Assembly (NCBI GenBank): GCA_963797335.1
Contig: CAWCOU010000006.1
Span: 868,001 to 932,000, forward strand
DNA: 64,000 bases
Direction of reading: 5' to 3'
Source: CAWCOU01 sp963797335
Lineage (GTDB): Bacteria > Pseudomonadota > Gammaproteobacteria > JAURND01
The first letter of the stretch is position 1. Each line of letters opens with the position of its first letter. The translations under genes and the position numbers were made by a program. Under the pieces are notes generated by a model. The model was given only the letters and a program-made list of their open reading frames with translations, was not told the origin of the DNA and did no database searches. Positions 38,864 to 47,549 of the stretch are shown here, piece by piece.

Positions 38864-39877
38864 TTACAATAATGGCGTGATTATATTCGCCAACGCCGCC
38901 AAATGGTGAGGATGATCGTTTAAGGCGGGAATATAATGAAACCGCTCCCCCCCTGATGACAAGAACAAAGCTCGACCTCTTATCGCGATCTCTTCTAAAG
39001 TTTCTAAACAATCCGCTGAAAACCCTGGGCAAATAATATCGACTTGTCGCACCCCACTAACCGCCAACGATTTTAAAATATCATCACAATAAGGTTGCAG
39101 CCACTTTGCTTTGCCAAAGCGCGACTGAAAAACCACCTGCCAACGCTCGGGCGGTAATGCCAATTCAGCAGCCACTAATCGCGCCGTTTGATGGCATAAT
39201 GAAAAATAAGGATCCCCCGCCGCTACGCTGCGTTGCGGCAAGCCATGAAAGGAGAATAAAAGTTTTTCTCCCGGCGGTGTAGTTTGCCAGTAGCGCTGAA
39301 TATGGCTAGCCAGTGCTTTTATATACAGGGGATTATCCGCGTAATGATTGACCAAGTGCAACTGAGGAACAGTGCGCCAACCCCGCAATTCCTGAACAAC
39401 CGCATCAAATGTGGAACCCACCGTCGCAGCCGCATACTGCGGATACAGCGGCAAAACAATCACCTTCTCAGCACCCGCTCTTCGTAATTCAGCCAGCGCA
39501 CCAGCAATGCTCGGTTGCCCATAACGCATACCCAAAACCACTTTGACATGTCGAGTATCCGATTGCGAATTGAACAAGTCTTGCAAACCCTTTTGCTGTA
39601 ACTGCGCGTGATAAAGCAAGGGCGAACCTTGTTCTGTCCATACTTTTTGATAAAGTTTAGCGGAATACCCCGATCGAAAAGGCAGAACCACAGCGTAGAG
39701 CAACGGCAACCACAGCCACCGCGGCAACTCCACGACCCGTGGATCGCTCAGAAACTCTCGTAAATAACGACGTACAGCTTTAGAAGTAGGCGCGCCAGGC
39801 GTGCCTAAATTAGTGAGCAGCACTCCAGTGCAAGTAGAACGGATATCAGCAGAAGCACAAGCGATCATATCGATCAT
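38864..39877 (-). CDS. hemH: Ferrochelatase
   Basis: Ferrochelatase inserts Fe2+ into protoporphyrin IX in the last step of haem synthesis. The 337-residue protein has the N-terminal GVLLTNLGTPGAPTSKAVRR, the catalytic His segment LLFSFHGLPQRSVAAGDPYF, FQSRFGKAKWLQPYCDDIL and the C-terminal ICPGFSADCLETLEEIAIRG. It is convergent with gpsA, 8 bp away. Confidence 0.97.
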   Translation of the reverse strand: MIDMIACASADIRSTCTGVLLTNLGTPGAPTSKAVRRYLREFLSDPRVVELPRWLWLPLLYAVVLPFRSGYSAKLYQKVWTEQGSPLLYHAQLQQKGLQDLFNSQSDTRHVKVVLGMRYGQPSIAGALAELRRAGAEKVIVLPLYPQYAAATVGSTFDAVVQELRGWRTVPQLHLVNHYADNPLYIKALASHIQRYWQTTPPGEKLLFSFHGLPQRSVAAGDPYFSLCHQTARLVAAELALPPERWQVVFQSRFGKAKWLQPYCDDILKSLAVSGVRQVDIICPGFSADCLETLEEIAIRGRALFLSSGGERFHYIPALNDHPHHLAALANIITPLL

Positions 39878-39931
39878 CGGGTTTCATTCTAAGTAATGGT
39901 TCAGGAAGCAAATTTTCACACCAAGCAAATA

Positions 39932-40072
39932 CTACTGTACCCCACTTCCCTCATTACCAGCAACCCCACTGTCCGTTATAACCACATCTTGCTTAGCCAC
40001 ACTATGCCCGCAACTGATCAATCCAATCAAACTGGAAACTGAAATTAGCAACGTCAAGATCATGTTTTTCAT
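39932..40072 (-). CDS. Tiny predicted lipoprotein (entericidin-like size)
   Basis: This 46-codon frame encodes MKNMILTLLISVSSLIGLIS followed by C21, a good lipobox (LISC), then a short polar tail with GHSVAKQDVV. The size and layout recall entericidin-type small lipoproteins, but there is no clear sequence match. A weak purine-rich site (AAGAGAAAG) precedes the ATG. It lies upstream of hemH on the same strand and could be cotranscribed with it. Confidence 0.55.
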   Translation of the reverse strand: MKNMILTLLISVSSLIGLISCGHSVAKQDVVITDSGVAGNEGSGVQ

Positions 40073-40222
40073 AGACTTTCTCTTACCAAACTTCATTTTG
40101 CGTATTAATTTTAATTATAGTAAACATTCCAAAATTCGCCCCCCCTCCAAATCCCCTTTCCCCCAAGCGGCTAGGGTATGCAGGGAGAAGGAGATAAAGT
40201 GAGAGATGTTCTGCCCAACAAA

Positions 40223-40335
40223 GCATGAAGTATCCCAGGGGCTGGCTGCAGACCTTCTAATTCAGGGAGGAATCAGAGAGCTACGATGGACGTATTTATG
40301 CGTGTCTGCAGCCAGCCCCTGGGATACTTCATGCG
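40223..40335. repeat. Perfect 31-bp inverted repeat
   Basis: GCATGAAGTATCCCAGGGGC begins the left arm (40223-40253), and its exact reverse complement forms the right arm (40305-40335), with a 51-bp spacer. A perfect 31-bp match in non-coding DNA indicates recent insertion or functional constraint. No T-run or coding frame is associated. It lies between the small lipoprotein gene and artP. Confidence 0.85.
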
Positions 40336-40495
40336 CGAACTGGCTCCTCTCTCAGAACGCTCAGAACGCTCAAAACGCCTAAGTCCTTAAGAAAACATAC
40401 TTGACAGCTGTATTATTTTTATGTGATTTTATAGGGCTGGTTTTTAACAAAACTTACTAATAATGAGTACAACGAAAATACGGTGAATTACCGCC

Positions 40496-41254
40496 ATGCC
40501 ACAAAAAATCAAAGTGCAAGGATTGAACAAATCCTTTGGTGGAAACCATATTTTACGGGGAGTCGCTTTTACCGCCAACGCCGGAGACGTCGTCGCCCTA
40601 ATGGGCAGCAGCGGCTCAGGGAAAAGCACACTACTACGATGCATCAACCTCCTAACCACCCCCGATAGCGGCACACTCCAAATCGATCACCAATTATTGG
40701 TATTCGACCCCGCCCAGCCTCATCCACTTTCCAACAAAGAAATCAGGCAACTGCGAGTAAAAATCGGCATCGTTTTTCAACAATTTAATCTATGGGCCCA
40801 CCGCACCGTCCTAGAAAACCTGCTGGAAGCACCCATCCACGTGCTCAAACAACCCAAAGCCTTAGCCATAGAACAAGCCCTAGACCTACTGGCCAAAGTA
40901 GGCCTAAGCGAAAAAAAAGACCACTACCCCATCCAATTATCGGGCGGTCAACAGCAACGTGCTGCCATTGCCCGCGCATTGATGATGAAACCCGAGATCA
41001 TGCTATTCGATGAACCCACCTCCGCTTTAGATCCAGAAATGGTGGGCGAAGTACTCAACGTCATGCAAACCTTAGCCGCAGAAGGAATGACCATGTTGGT
41101 CGCTACTCACGAACTGGGTTTTGCACGCAATGTCGCTTCCCAGGCGATTTTTTTGGATCAAGGGATTATCATTGAACAAGGCATGGCCAAGGAAATGTTC
41201 AACAAGCCGCAAACCAGCCGTTTTCAACGCTTCTTAGAAGCAGTTCAATATTAA
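40496..41254 (+). CDS. artP: Arginine ABC transporter ATP-binding protein
   Basis: This 252-residue ABC ATPase has Walker A (LMGSSGSGKSTLLRCINLLT), the signature QLSGGQQQRAAIARALMMKP, Walker B MLFDEPTSALDPEMVGEV and the switch His in TMLVATHELGFARNVA. It is closest to the ArtP/HisP polar amino-acid subfamily. It begins the artP-artJ-artQ-artM cluster with the same gene order as E. coli artPIQM. Confidence 0.95.
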   Translation: MPQKIKVQGLNKSFGGNHILRGVAFTANAGDVVALMGSSGSGKSTLLRCINLLTTPDSGTLQIDHQLLVFDPAQPHPLSNKEIRQLRVKIGIVFQQFNLWAHRTVLENLLEAPIHVLKQPKALAIEQALDLLAKVGLSEKKDHYPIQLSGGQQQRAAIARALMMKPEIMLFDEPTSALDPEMVGEVLNVMQTLAAEGMTMLVATHELGFARNVASQAIFLDQGIIIEQGMAKEMFNKPQTSRFQRFLEAVQY

Positions 41255-41271
41255 CCACCAAGGGGTATAAC

Positions 41272-42030
41272 ATGAAAAAAATAATTCTTTCGCTATTGTC
41301 CGGCTTGATGAGCCTGGCCGCAGCAGCTGCTTTACCGCCAACCCTCCACTTTGCGACGGAAGCAACCTATCCCCCTTTTGAATCTTTAGATGCGAGTGGG
41401 CATTTTCAAGGCTATGATATCGATATCGCCAATGCCTTGTGTCAGCAACTCAAAGTTACCTGTGCTTTCAGCAACCAACCGTTCGACAGCCTGATTCCCA
41501 GCTTAAAATTAGGTAAATTTGATGCGCTCATCGGTGCCTTGGGCATTACTGCTGCACGCCAACAACAAGTGGATTTTACCCAGCCTTATTTAGCGGCCAC
41601 GGCGATATTTATCGCGCCAACAGCCAGCCACCTTGATTCATCCGCGACCGGATTACAAGGCAAAACCATTGGTGTTCAAGGCGGTTCTACGTATGAAGAA
41701 TATGCTAATCATGAATACAGCCATAGCAAAATTAAAACCTATGCCAGTATTCAAGATGCCTTATTGGATTTATCGGCAGGTCGTGTTGACATCGTGTTAG
41801 GCGATACACCGTCGATGATGGATTGGTTAAAAACCCATGCCGACAATAAAAAATTCACCACCGTTGGTAAACCCATCTCCAATCCCACTTATTTCGGCGC
41901 CGGTTACGCCATCGCTGTTAAAAAAGGCAATGCCGAATTGCTTAACGCTTTAAATACTGCGTTGGCAGCGATCCGCGCCAATGGGACTTATCAAAAAATC
42001 AGTCGCACTTATTTTGATACTGCGCAATGA
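41272..42030 (+). CDS. artJ: Arginine/polar amino-acid periplasmic binding protein
   Basis: This 252-residue family 3 solute-binding protein has a signal peptide (MKKIILSLLSGLMSLAAAAA). The ligand-binding N-terminus follows (LHFATEATYPPFESLDASGH, then FQGYDIDIANALCQQLKVTC). The C-terminal lobe contains KKGNAELLNALNTALAAIRA. Position between artP and artQ supports arginine or another basic amino acid as ligand; specificity cannot be proved from sequence, and the symbol could equally be artI. Its stop overlaps the artQ start by 4 bp. Confidence 0.93.
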   Translation: MKKIILSLLSGLMSLAAAAALPPTLHFATEATYPPFESLDASGHFQGYDIDIANALCQQLKVTCAFSNQPFDSLIPSLKLGKFDALIGALGITAARQQQVDFTQPYLAATAIFIAPTASHLDSSATGLQGKTIGVQGGSTYEEYANHEYSHSKIKTYASIQDALLDLSAGRVDIVLGDTPSMMDWLKTHADNKKFTTVGKPISNPTYFGAGYAIAVKKGNAELLNALNTALAAIRANGTYQKISRTYFDTAQ

Positions 42031-42698
42031 CGCTGTTTCATGGGTTTCTCCCGCAGTTATTACAAGGTGCCTGGGTCACCATTCAAGTTGCCATCTGTTC
42101 ACTGATCCTAGGCCTGGTATTTGGCTTAATCGGTGCGAGCGCAGAATCGTCGAAATGGCGATGGCTGCGCTACGTGGCGGTGGCAATTATTTCCGTGATA
42201 CGCGGCTTGCCGGAGTTATTGGTTTTATTCTTTATTTATTTTGGCGGCACTTTATTACTGACCCACGTGTTCAATCACTACGTGGATGTTTCCTCCTTCG
42301 CTGCTGGCGTATTTGCACTGGCGCTTATTTTTGGATCGTATGCATCACAAGTATTTCGCGGCTCTTTTTTAGCCATCCCTTTCAGCCAAATCGAAGCTGC
42401 ACAAGCCTTGGGTTTAAAACGCTGGCAGATTTTTCATCGCATCCAATTGCCGCAGGCCTGGCGCCATGCTTTGCCAGGCTTAAGTAATCTCTGGCTGGTG
42501 TTACTGAAAGATACGGCATTAGTGTCATTAATTGGTCTGGCTGATTTGATGAATAAATCCCAAGTGGCCGCCAGCACCACGCATCGACCTTTTGTTTTCT
42601 TTCTCACCGCCGCATTAATTTATTTAGTATTTACATCCCTATCTCAACTCGCGATGAATAAATTATCGACGAAAGCTGCTGAGCATATTTCCTCATGA
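42027..42698 (+). CDS. artQ: Arginine ABC transporter permease ArtQ
   Basis: The 223-residue inner-membrane permease has about five TM helices. It carries the amino-acid permease signature RGLPELLVLFFIYFGGTLL and the EAA-type loop AIPFSQIEAAQALGLKRWQI followed by FHRIQLPQAWR. Overlaps of 4 bp with artJ and artM indicate tight coupling. Confidence 0.95.
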   Translation: MTLFHGFLPQLLQGAWVTIQVAICSLILGLVFGLIGASAESSKWRWLRYVAVAIISVIRGLPELLVLFFIYFGGTLLLTHVFNHYVDVSSFAAGVFALALIFGSYASQVFRGSFLAIPFSQIEAAQALGLKRWQIFHRIQLPQAWRHALPGLSNLWLVLLKDTALVSLIGLADLMNKSQVAASTTHRPFVFFLTAALIYLVFTSLSQLAMNKLSTKAAEHISS

Positions 42699-43369
42699 AC
42701 CTAGCCCATTACCTACCTGAAATTGCTCAGGGTGTATTGACCACTATTTTATTGATGATTCTGGCATTATTTTTCGGGCTTATTTTAGCGTTGTTACTCA
42801 CCTTGGCTAGCATTTCCAAACGTGTTTATTTACGGGCACCGGTGGAAGTTTTTGTGTTCTTTATCCGCGGCACACCGTTACTGGTGCAAATTTTCTTGAT
42901 TTATTTTGGCAGCGGCCAATTTGATTGGATAAAGAATTCACCGCTGTGGTGGTTGTTACGCGAACCCTTTAATTGTGCAGTGATTGCGTTGGCATTGAAT
43001 ACCAGTGCTTACACCATGGTATTGTTAAAAGGCGCCATTGCTTCAGTGCCAGAAAATGAGGTTGCCGCTTGCCATGCCTTGGGTATGTCACGCCTGCAAA
43101 TGCTGCGCCGAATTATTTTGCCTCGGGCATTTCGCATTGCATTGCCGGCCTATTCGAACGAAGTGATTATGGTATTAAAAGGAACTTCGTTAGCTAGCAC
43201 CATTACCTTGTTGGATTTAATGGGAATTACCAATCAGATCATTGCTAGAACTTATGCGACGATAGAGTATTTGTGTTTAGCGGGAATCATTTATTTATTT
43301 TTAAACGTCTTTATCGTGGGAATTTTTAAAACAGTAGAACGTAGAGCGAATATGTATTTGAAAGTATAA
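42695..43369 (+). CDS. artM: Arginine ABC transporter permease ArtM
   Basis: The 224-residue permease pairs with ArtQ. Signature RGTPLLVQIFLIYFGSGQFD and EAA loop SVPENEVAACHALGMSRLQM followed by LRRIILPRAFR are clear, and there are about five TM helices. It is the last gene of the transport operon and is convergent with queC. Confidence 0.95.
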   Translation: MNLAHYLPEIAQGVLTTILLMILALFFGLILALLLTLASISKRVYLRAPVEVFVFFIRGTPLLVQIFLIYFGSGQFDWIKNSPLWWLLREPFNCAVIALALNTSAYTMVLLKGAIASVPENEVAACHALGMSRLQMLRRIILPRAFRIALPAYSNEVIMVLKGTSLASTITLLDLMGITNQIIARTYATIEYLCLAGIIYLFLNVFIVGIFKTVERRANMYLKV

Positions 43370-43381
43370 AACACCTAGGAT

Positions 43382-44053
43382 CTATTGATAACGCGTTGGG
43401 TCTGTAACTCCCGCCTCTTGAAACCCTTTTTTCCGCAGAAAACAACTATCGCAGGTGCCACACGCACGTCCTTGCTCATCAGCCCGATAACATGAAACCG
43501 TTTCGCTGTAATCTACCGACAAATCCTTACCTAACAAGAGAGTCTGGGCTTTTGAAAGATGCACCAACGGGGCATGGATTTGACATCCATGACCTTCAAC
43601 CCCAGCCTTGGTGGCGAGATTTGCCATCTGTTGAAAAGCCGCTAAAAACTCCGGTCGACAATCCGGATATCCGGAATAATCCACCGAACTCACCCCAATA
43701 TAAATATCGTTTGCTGCCAATACCTCTGCCCAACCCAATGCGAAAGATAAAAAAATCGTATTACGCGCCGGCACATAAGTGGCTGGAATAGCGTGATCCC
43801 CCTGATAGTCTGCGACCTCGACACAGGTGTCGGTTAAAGCAGAACTAGCGAATTGTGCAACGGGTAAATCAATAATCCGATGATCAGCCACCGCAAATTT
43901 CCGCGCGATTCGAGCCGCAGCCTGCAATTCACTGCTGTGTTTTTGCCCATATTGGAAAGTTAATGCATAACACTCAAAACCCTGCGCCCGAGCAACTGCA
44001 AGGCAGGTGGTGGAATCTAAACCACCAGAAAGTAGGACCACTGCTTTTTTCAT
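43382..44053 (-). CDS. queC: 7-cyano-7-deazaguanine synthase
   Basis: QueC converts 7-carboxy-7-deazaguanine to preQ0 in queuosine synthesis. The 223-residue protein has the PP-loop [20 protein letters not shown], the segment [20 protein letters not shown] and the C-terminal zinc-binding [20 protein letters not shown]. No other queuosine genes are in the window. Confidence 0.96.
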   Translation of the reverse strand: MKKAVVLLSGGLDSTTCLAVARAQGFECYALTFQYGQKHSSELQAAARIARKFAVADHRIIDLPVAQFASSALTDTCVEVADYQGDHAIPATYVPARNTIFLSFALGWAEVLAANDIYIGVSSVDYSGYPDCRPEFLAAFQQMANLATKAGVEGHGCQIHAPLVHLSKAQTLLLGKDLSVDYSETVSCYRADEQGRACGTCDSCFLRKKGFQEAGVTDPTRYQ

Positions 44054-44187
44054 TCAACTACCCTATCACATGTCTATTTTTTAGGAATTTTAGCTTAGCA
44101 GGTAATCAAGGCCGCGATCAACATTTTTATAGGCTCACTCTCCCTTGACTATAACTACAATATAATTATAATGTAATTATAAATATT

Positions 44188-44428
44188 AAATTTGAGTGGG
44201 ACGCTGCTAAGCGACATCAAACCAGAAAAAACATAAAATTAGCTTCGATGAAGCTAAAACTGTATTTTTTGATGAAAATGCAATCGTGGTTCATGATCCT
44301 GAAAATTCAAAAGATGAAGATCGGAAAATAATGATATCCCCTACCAAACCTTGATTAACCTTTATTTACGGGATTGTGCTCGAAAGCATAAAAAACTTAA
44401 CGTGGAATGGTTATCATCCCGGCAATGA
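44188..44428 (+). pseudogene. Decayed BrnT toxin / BrnA antitoxin remnant
   Basis: The sequence FEWDAAKR (from 44191) continues, after a one-base frameshift at about 44213, as SNQKKHKISFDEAKTVFFDE then NAIVVHDPENSKDEDRK. This matches the BrnT ribonuclease-toxin pattern. The toxin's end is missing. A second frame starting near 44350 gives YQTLINLYLRDCARKHKKLN followed by VEWLSSRQ and a stop at 44426-44428, typical of a BrnA antitoxin C-terminus. So a brnT-brnA operon was deleted in the middle and frameshifted, leaving both ends. Confidence 0.75.
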
Positions 44429-44441
44429 GCTTGGTCGCTGC

Positions 44442-45926
44442 TCAGCGTGGGATCGGGGTGCTGTTCTTTGGGGTGCAGTGGAGATTTAGGAATTCTTGCA
44501 TGGTTTCGTAAATGAGGCTTTCTTTTTGTTTTCCGGATAATTGTGCCGTTTCTATTTTTTCTTGCAAATAATTATCCAGGGTTTGGTATTCCCTAATTGA
44601 CAACTCACCTAACTCCTCACATTTCTCATTAAAATCCTGGCATCCTTGTCGGGAAATAAGGTCTTTTAATATCTGCACCGGTAAATCAGTCACCATTATC
44701 CCGCTCGTTTCTGGCCCAGGAAATGAAGGCGATTTTCTCGTGCTTTCGTCTAATGATTTGGCTATTTTTACCTCCTCAGGCTTGTAACTAGAGGAACCAC
44801 CCAGCTTCGCTGAAATTAAATCATAAGTGGAGAAGGTTTCTTGTCGTTTTGTTGGAGTAAAAGACACGGACTCGCACATTTTTTCATACAAGGCATTTTT
44901 TGTGGCGTAATCGTGAGGAGAAGCGGCTTCTAGTCGAAATAAAAAATCCATTTTCAAGAAAAAATTTTGAATCTCATCTAAAGAAGGTCTTTTGCTGGCT
45001 TCTTCGTGCGCCATTTGCTGCAAAAAATGCTCGTACAATTGCTGCACTTTTTTACCACCTTCAGCATCACCGGCCAATTGAGGGAATATATCGCCGTTTT
45101 TCAGAACAACTTCTTGCTGGAGCAATTTTCCCAGCATAAAAATATCGGTTGCAAACCCAGCCTGGCCGCTGAGGCATTCTTTGGGGTAACGAGCAGGATC
45201 CAAGTCAGCTTTAGGTATGTCGTGCGCCATCATTAACCGAGATTTATGATTCTTAGGTAGCTGGATCGACCGGCCAAAATCGCATAGTTTGACGCTGAAT
45301 TCTTCGGCACTGGGACTCAACAGAATATTACCCAATTTTAAATCGAGGTGAACTATTCCTTTGGCGTGGATATCGCTAAGTTCTTGCGTTAATTGCAGTG
45401 CTAATTGATTTCTTTCTTGGGGGGATAATGAATCGACTTCGAAGAGTGGTATCCCAGGTAATCTCTTTTGAACCACAAACGAAATTTCCTGAGCCTTATC
45501 GGATTTGATGGACACCACATCGCTGCAAGCACCATACACGGTTCGAAAATTGCCGGCTTCGCGTTGACGAGCAGTTAATGAAAAATCCGAATGGTCGGTT
45601 GTTTTTTTCTTGGTTTCTTCGGGATCGCTTTTGAAAATTTTGATGACGAATTCATCGGACTGGCTAATGCGAATGCTGCCATCTTTCTTATTGTATTGAA
45701 CAGCTTGAGCAGGATAAACCTCGGAAAACGCACCCACGCCCACCCGATCTTCCTCTCGATGACAGCGGCAGAGAAAGATGGAGGGTTGACCACTGGTTGA
45801 GCCGAAATCAGCGCGAACGAGGAGCAACTGACTTTCTTTGTCTATCACCACTGCCTGCTGCCCTGACTCAATAAATTGTTCGATTTTATCGCCGTCCAGC
45901 GGTTTTTCGTATGAACTCATCGCCAT
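44442..45926 (-). CDS. Eukaryotic-type Ser/Thr protein kinase, candidate effector
   Basis: The 494-residue protein has a kinase fold at about residues 58-335. The Gly-rich loop VGVGAFSEVYPA (62-73) is followed by a VIK lysine at K96, the catalytic loop HLDLKLGN (193-200, base D195) and DFG at 216-218, so all key residues are present. The C-terminal 160 residues have no recognised domain. There is no TM or PASTA region, unlike bacterial PknB kinases. The cytosolic layout and position among lineage-specific genes suggest delivery into a host cell, as for the LegK kinases, but that is inference. Confidence 0.88.
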   Translation of the reverse strand: MAMSSYEKPLDGDKIEQFIESGQQAVVIDKESQLLLVRADFGSTSGQPSIFLCRCHREEDRVGVGAFSEVYPAQAVQYNKKDGSIRISQSDEFVIKIFKSDPEETKKKTTDHSDFSLTARQREAGNFRTVYGACSDVVSIKSDKAQEISFVVQKRLPGIPLFEVDSLSPQERNQLALQLTQELSDIHAKGIVHLDLKLGNILLSPSAEEFSVKLCDFGRSIQLPKNHKSRLMMAHDIPKADLDPARYPKECLSGQAGFATDIFMLGKLLQQEVVLKNGDIFPQLAGDAEGGKKVQQLYEHFLQQMAHEEASKRPSLDEIQNFFLKMDFLFRLEAASPHDYATKNALYEKMCESVSFTPTKRQETFSTYDLISAKLGGSSSYKPEEVKIAKSLDESTRKSPSFPGPETSGIMVTDLPVQILKDLISRQGCQDFNEKCEELGELSIREYQTLDNYLQEKIETAQLSGKQKESLIYETMQEFLNLHCTPKNSTPIPR

Positions 45927-45957
45927 TATTACCCATCTCTCGAACTGACTTTAGTAA

Positions 45958-46225
45958 AATCATCCCGGACGCAGCCGAGGGATCTCCATTTCCCCACGTC
46001 ATCCAGAACGCAGCGAAGGATCTCCTGAATGTGGCACATCAACATAGACTGGAATACAAATCATCCCAGTTTGGATTCAATGCATTCACCAGGTCATAGT
46101 ATGACCAGTATTTGATCATGATCAGCTAATTTTTAAAGTGTTTTTTTACAATTATTTAATGGGTGCCACAGTCGGGAGATCCTTCGCTGCGCCAGGATGA
46201 CGTGAGGCGCTCGGATGACGTGGGA
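45958..46225. repeat. Cluster of CGTCATCCnGnACGCAGCGAAGGATCTCC-type repeats
   Basis: Two forward copies (about 45961-45988, CATCCCGGACGCAGCCGAGG; and 45999-46027, CGTCATCCAGAACGCAGCGA) face an inverted copy at about 46173-46203 (GAGATCCTTCGCTGCGCCAG). A partial copy follows to 46225. The 364-bp gap between the kinase and the next gene holds little else. It is an interspersed repeat family seen in many intracellular bacteria. Confidence 0.65.
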
Positions 46226-46290
46226 AATGTTTTGAATAGGGGCCAGCTGAAAGCCAAATAGATGGCGAGATTTTTATGGTTTTTAAACCT

Positions 46291-46608
46291 TTAGCCTCCG
46301 TGAGGAGACGATCCCATAGGAGGAAAGCTGGGTAACCCATAGGGATTCTGGATATTACCAGCCCCTTGCTGCGACCATTTAGGATTCTTCACTGGTTCAT
46401 TGTCTTTTTTCGAGGTTTTCCAATCGTACAATGCCTTAGCGATTAAATAAAGCAATGCAATCCCCATCAAAAGACCCATATCATGCATAATTGGGTCCAC
46501 CGCTATATTAGATTTGGCAGCATTAAAAAGAAGACTGGTCCCGGCTGAAGCAACACCTACTTTAAGGACCGTAACGGCTGCACTTTTCATGGAATCGGCG
46601 ATTGTCAT
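46291..46608 (-). CDS. Small membrane protein of unknown function
   Basis: The 105-residue protein has a hydrophobic helix around 12-28 (VTVLKVGVASAGTSLLF) and a stronger TM at about 44-62 (MGLLMGIALLYLIAKALYDW), then a polar Pro/Gly-rich tail (NPYGLPSFPPMG). I do not recognise the family. It lies 57 bp downstream of, and on the same strand as, the PmrA-box-preceded coiled-coil membrane protein, so it is probably cotranscribed with it. Confidence 0.65.
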   Translation of the reverse strand: MTIADSMKSAAVTVLKVGVASAGTSLLFNAAKSNIAVDPIMHDMGLLMGIALLYLIAKALYDWKTSKKDNEPVKNPKWSQQGAGNIQNPYGLPSFPPMGSSPHGG

Positions 46609-46665
46609 ATTTTCACTCGCAAGGCTATGGGATATTTTTCAGATTATTACCGCATAGAATTAGGA

Positions 46666-47403
46666 TTATCCCCCTAACGCCATCCCTCTTCTATTCTCGA
46701 CTTCCCCATCAATTATATGACCTGTCATCTTCGCAGAGTATGCTTCGCGATTCTCTGCTTTCTTCTCACCTTTCAGACCGCTGTTCAGCATGACACCACC
46801 AATAATGACCAATAATGCAATAGCGATGAGCGGTACGCCAAACATAAGACCAACAACACCACCACCTATCAAAAGCGCCCCTACATCTTTCTTCATTCCC
46901 TCTTTAAATCCTTTTTCGTCTAACTCATTTGCATAGTCCTGCTGTTTTTTTAAATTCCGGCTAGCGCTCCAAGCAGGTAGCTCTTGTTCCCGTTTTATTA
47001 GGTCATGACTTCTAGCTGATTGTGTATCTTCTAATTTCTGAACTCTTTGGGTTGCATCTGTTAACTCACGGCTCTTGGCTCTTATATCACTATTTAAGTC
47101 ACTTATTGACTCTTTCTGTACAGATATGCGCGACTCAAGTTCTTGACACTTACTTAATTGGTCACGGTAATCAGATAGGAGCATGGGCTCACGTACCTTA
47201 GGATTGTCAATCTTACCATCCTTCAGACCGAAATCCGCGTACTTAGAAAGTTTTGTTCTTTCCTTTGCCAATTGTATCTCAAGCCCAGAACCGATGAGAG
47301 AATCCCCCCTCAACGCTTTCTCTGCCTTTGCTCGCTCTTTCTCTAGCGCTGCAAGCTCTTTTTTAAGATTAGTTTGAAGTTCTCTAGCTGTGGTCAGGGA
47401 CAT
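46666..47403 (-). CDS. Coiled-coil protein with C-terminal TM hairpin, candidate Dot/Icm effector
   Basis: This 245-residue orphan has long heptad-rich helices (about 5-30 and 78-160) followed by two adjacent hydrophobic helices (DVGALLIGGGVVGLMFGV and PLIAIALLVIIGGVMLNSG, about 173-208) and a short basic tail. Coiled coil plus hairpin is a layout used by effectors that sit in host organelle or vacuole membranes. The ATG at 47403 has an AGAGG site; a TTG at 47412 is less likely. A perfect PmrA-consensus site lies about 80 bp upstream, which makes this one of the better supported effector candidates here. Confidence 0.75.
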   Translation of the reverse strand: MSLTTARELQTNLKKELAALEKERAKAEKALRGDSLIGSGLEIQLAKERTKLSKYADFGLKDGKIDNPKVREPMLLSDYRDQLSKCQELESRISVQKESISDLNSDIRAKSRELTDATQRVQKLEDTQSARSHDLIKREQELPAWSASRNLKKQQDYANELDEKGFKEGMKKDVGALLIGGGVVGLMFGVPLIAIALLVIIGGVMLNSGLKGEKKAENREAYSAKMTGHIIDGEVENRRGMALGG

Positions 47404-47483
47404 AGGATTCAACCTCTTCGGTAGTTTATTAGGTTCATATTTTTGTAGTTTAGTTCGATGATAGATATTTTATCAAAAAATTC

Positions 47484-47499
47484 TTAAGTGAAGATTAAG
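47484..47499 (-). promoter_or_regulatory. PmrA box (perfect match to consensus)
   Basis: On the minus strand the site reads CTTAATCTTCACTTAA, an exact match to CTTAA-N2-TT-N2-CTTAA, the PmrA consensus known from Coxiella and close to that of Legionella. It points toward the coiled-coil membrane protein gene and lies about 80 bp before its ATG, a normal position for a -35-overlapping activator site. Confidence 0.7.
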
Positions 47500-47549
47500 T
47501 ATAAAAATCCCTTATTTATCAACTTCTTCGTGGGATACGAAATTCATTG

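Noticed and set aside
40401..40433. TTGACA at 40401 as an artP promoter
   Set aside because: No acceptable -10 hexamer at 16-18 bp, so I do not list it.
41981..42487. 168-residue frame overlapping artJ and artQ
   Set aside because: It is a shadow of artQ in another frame; artQ has clear permease motifs.
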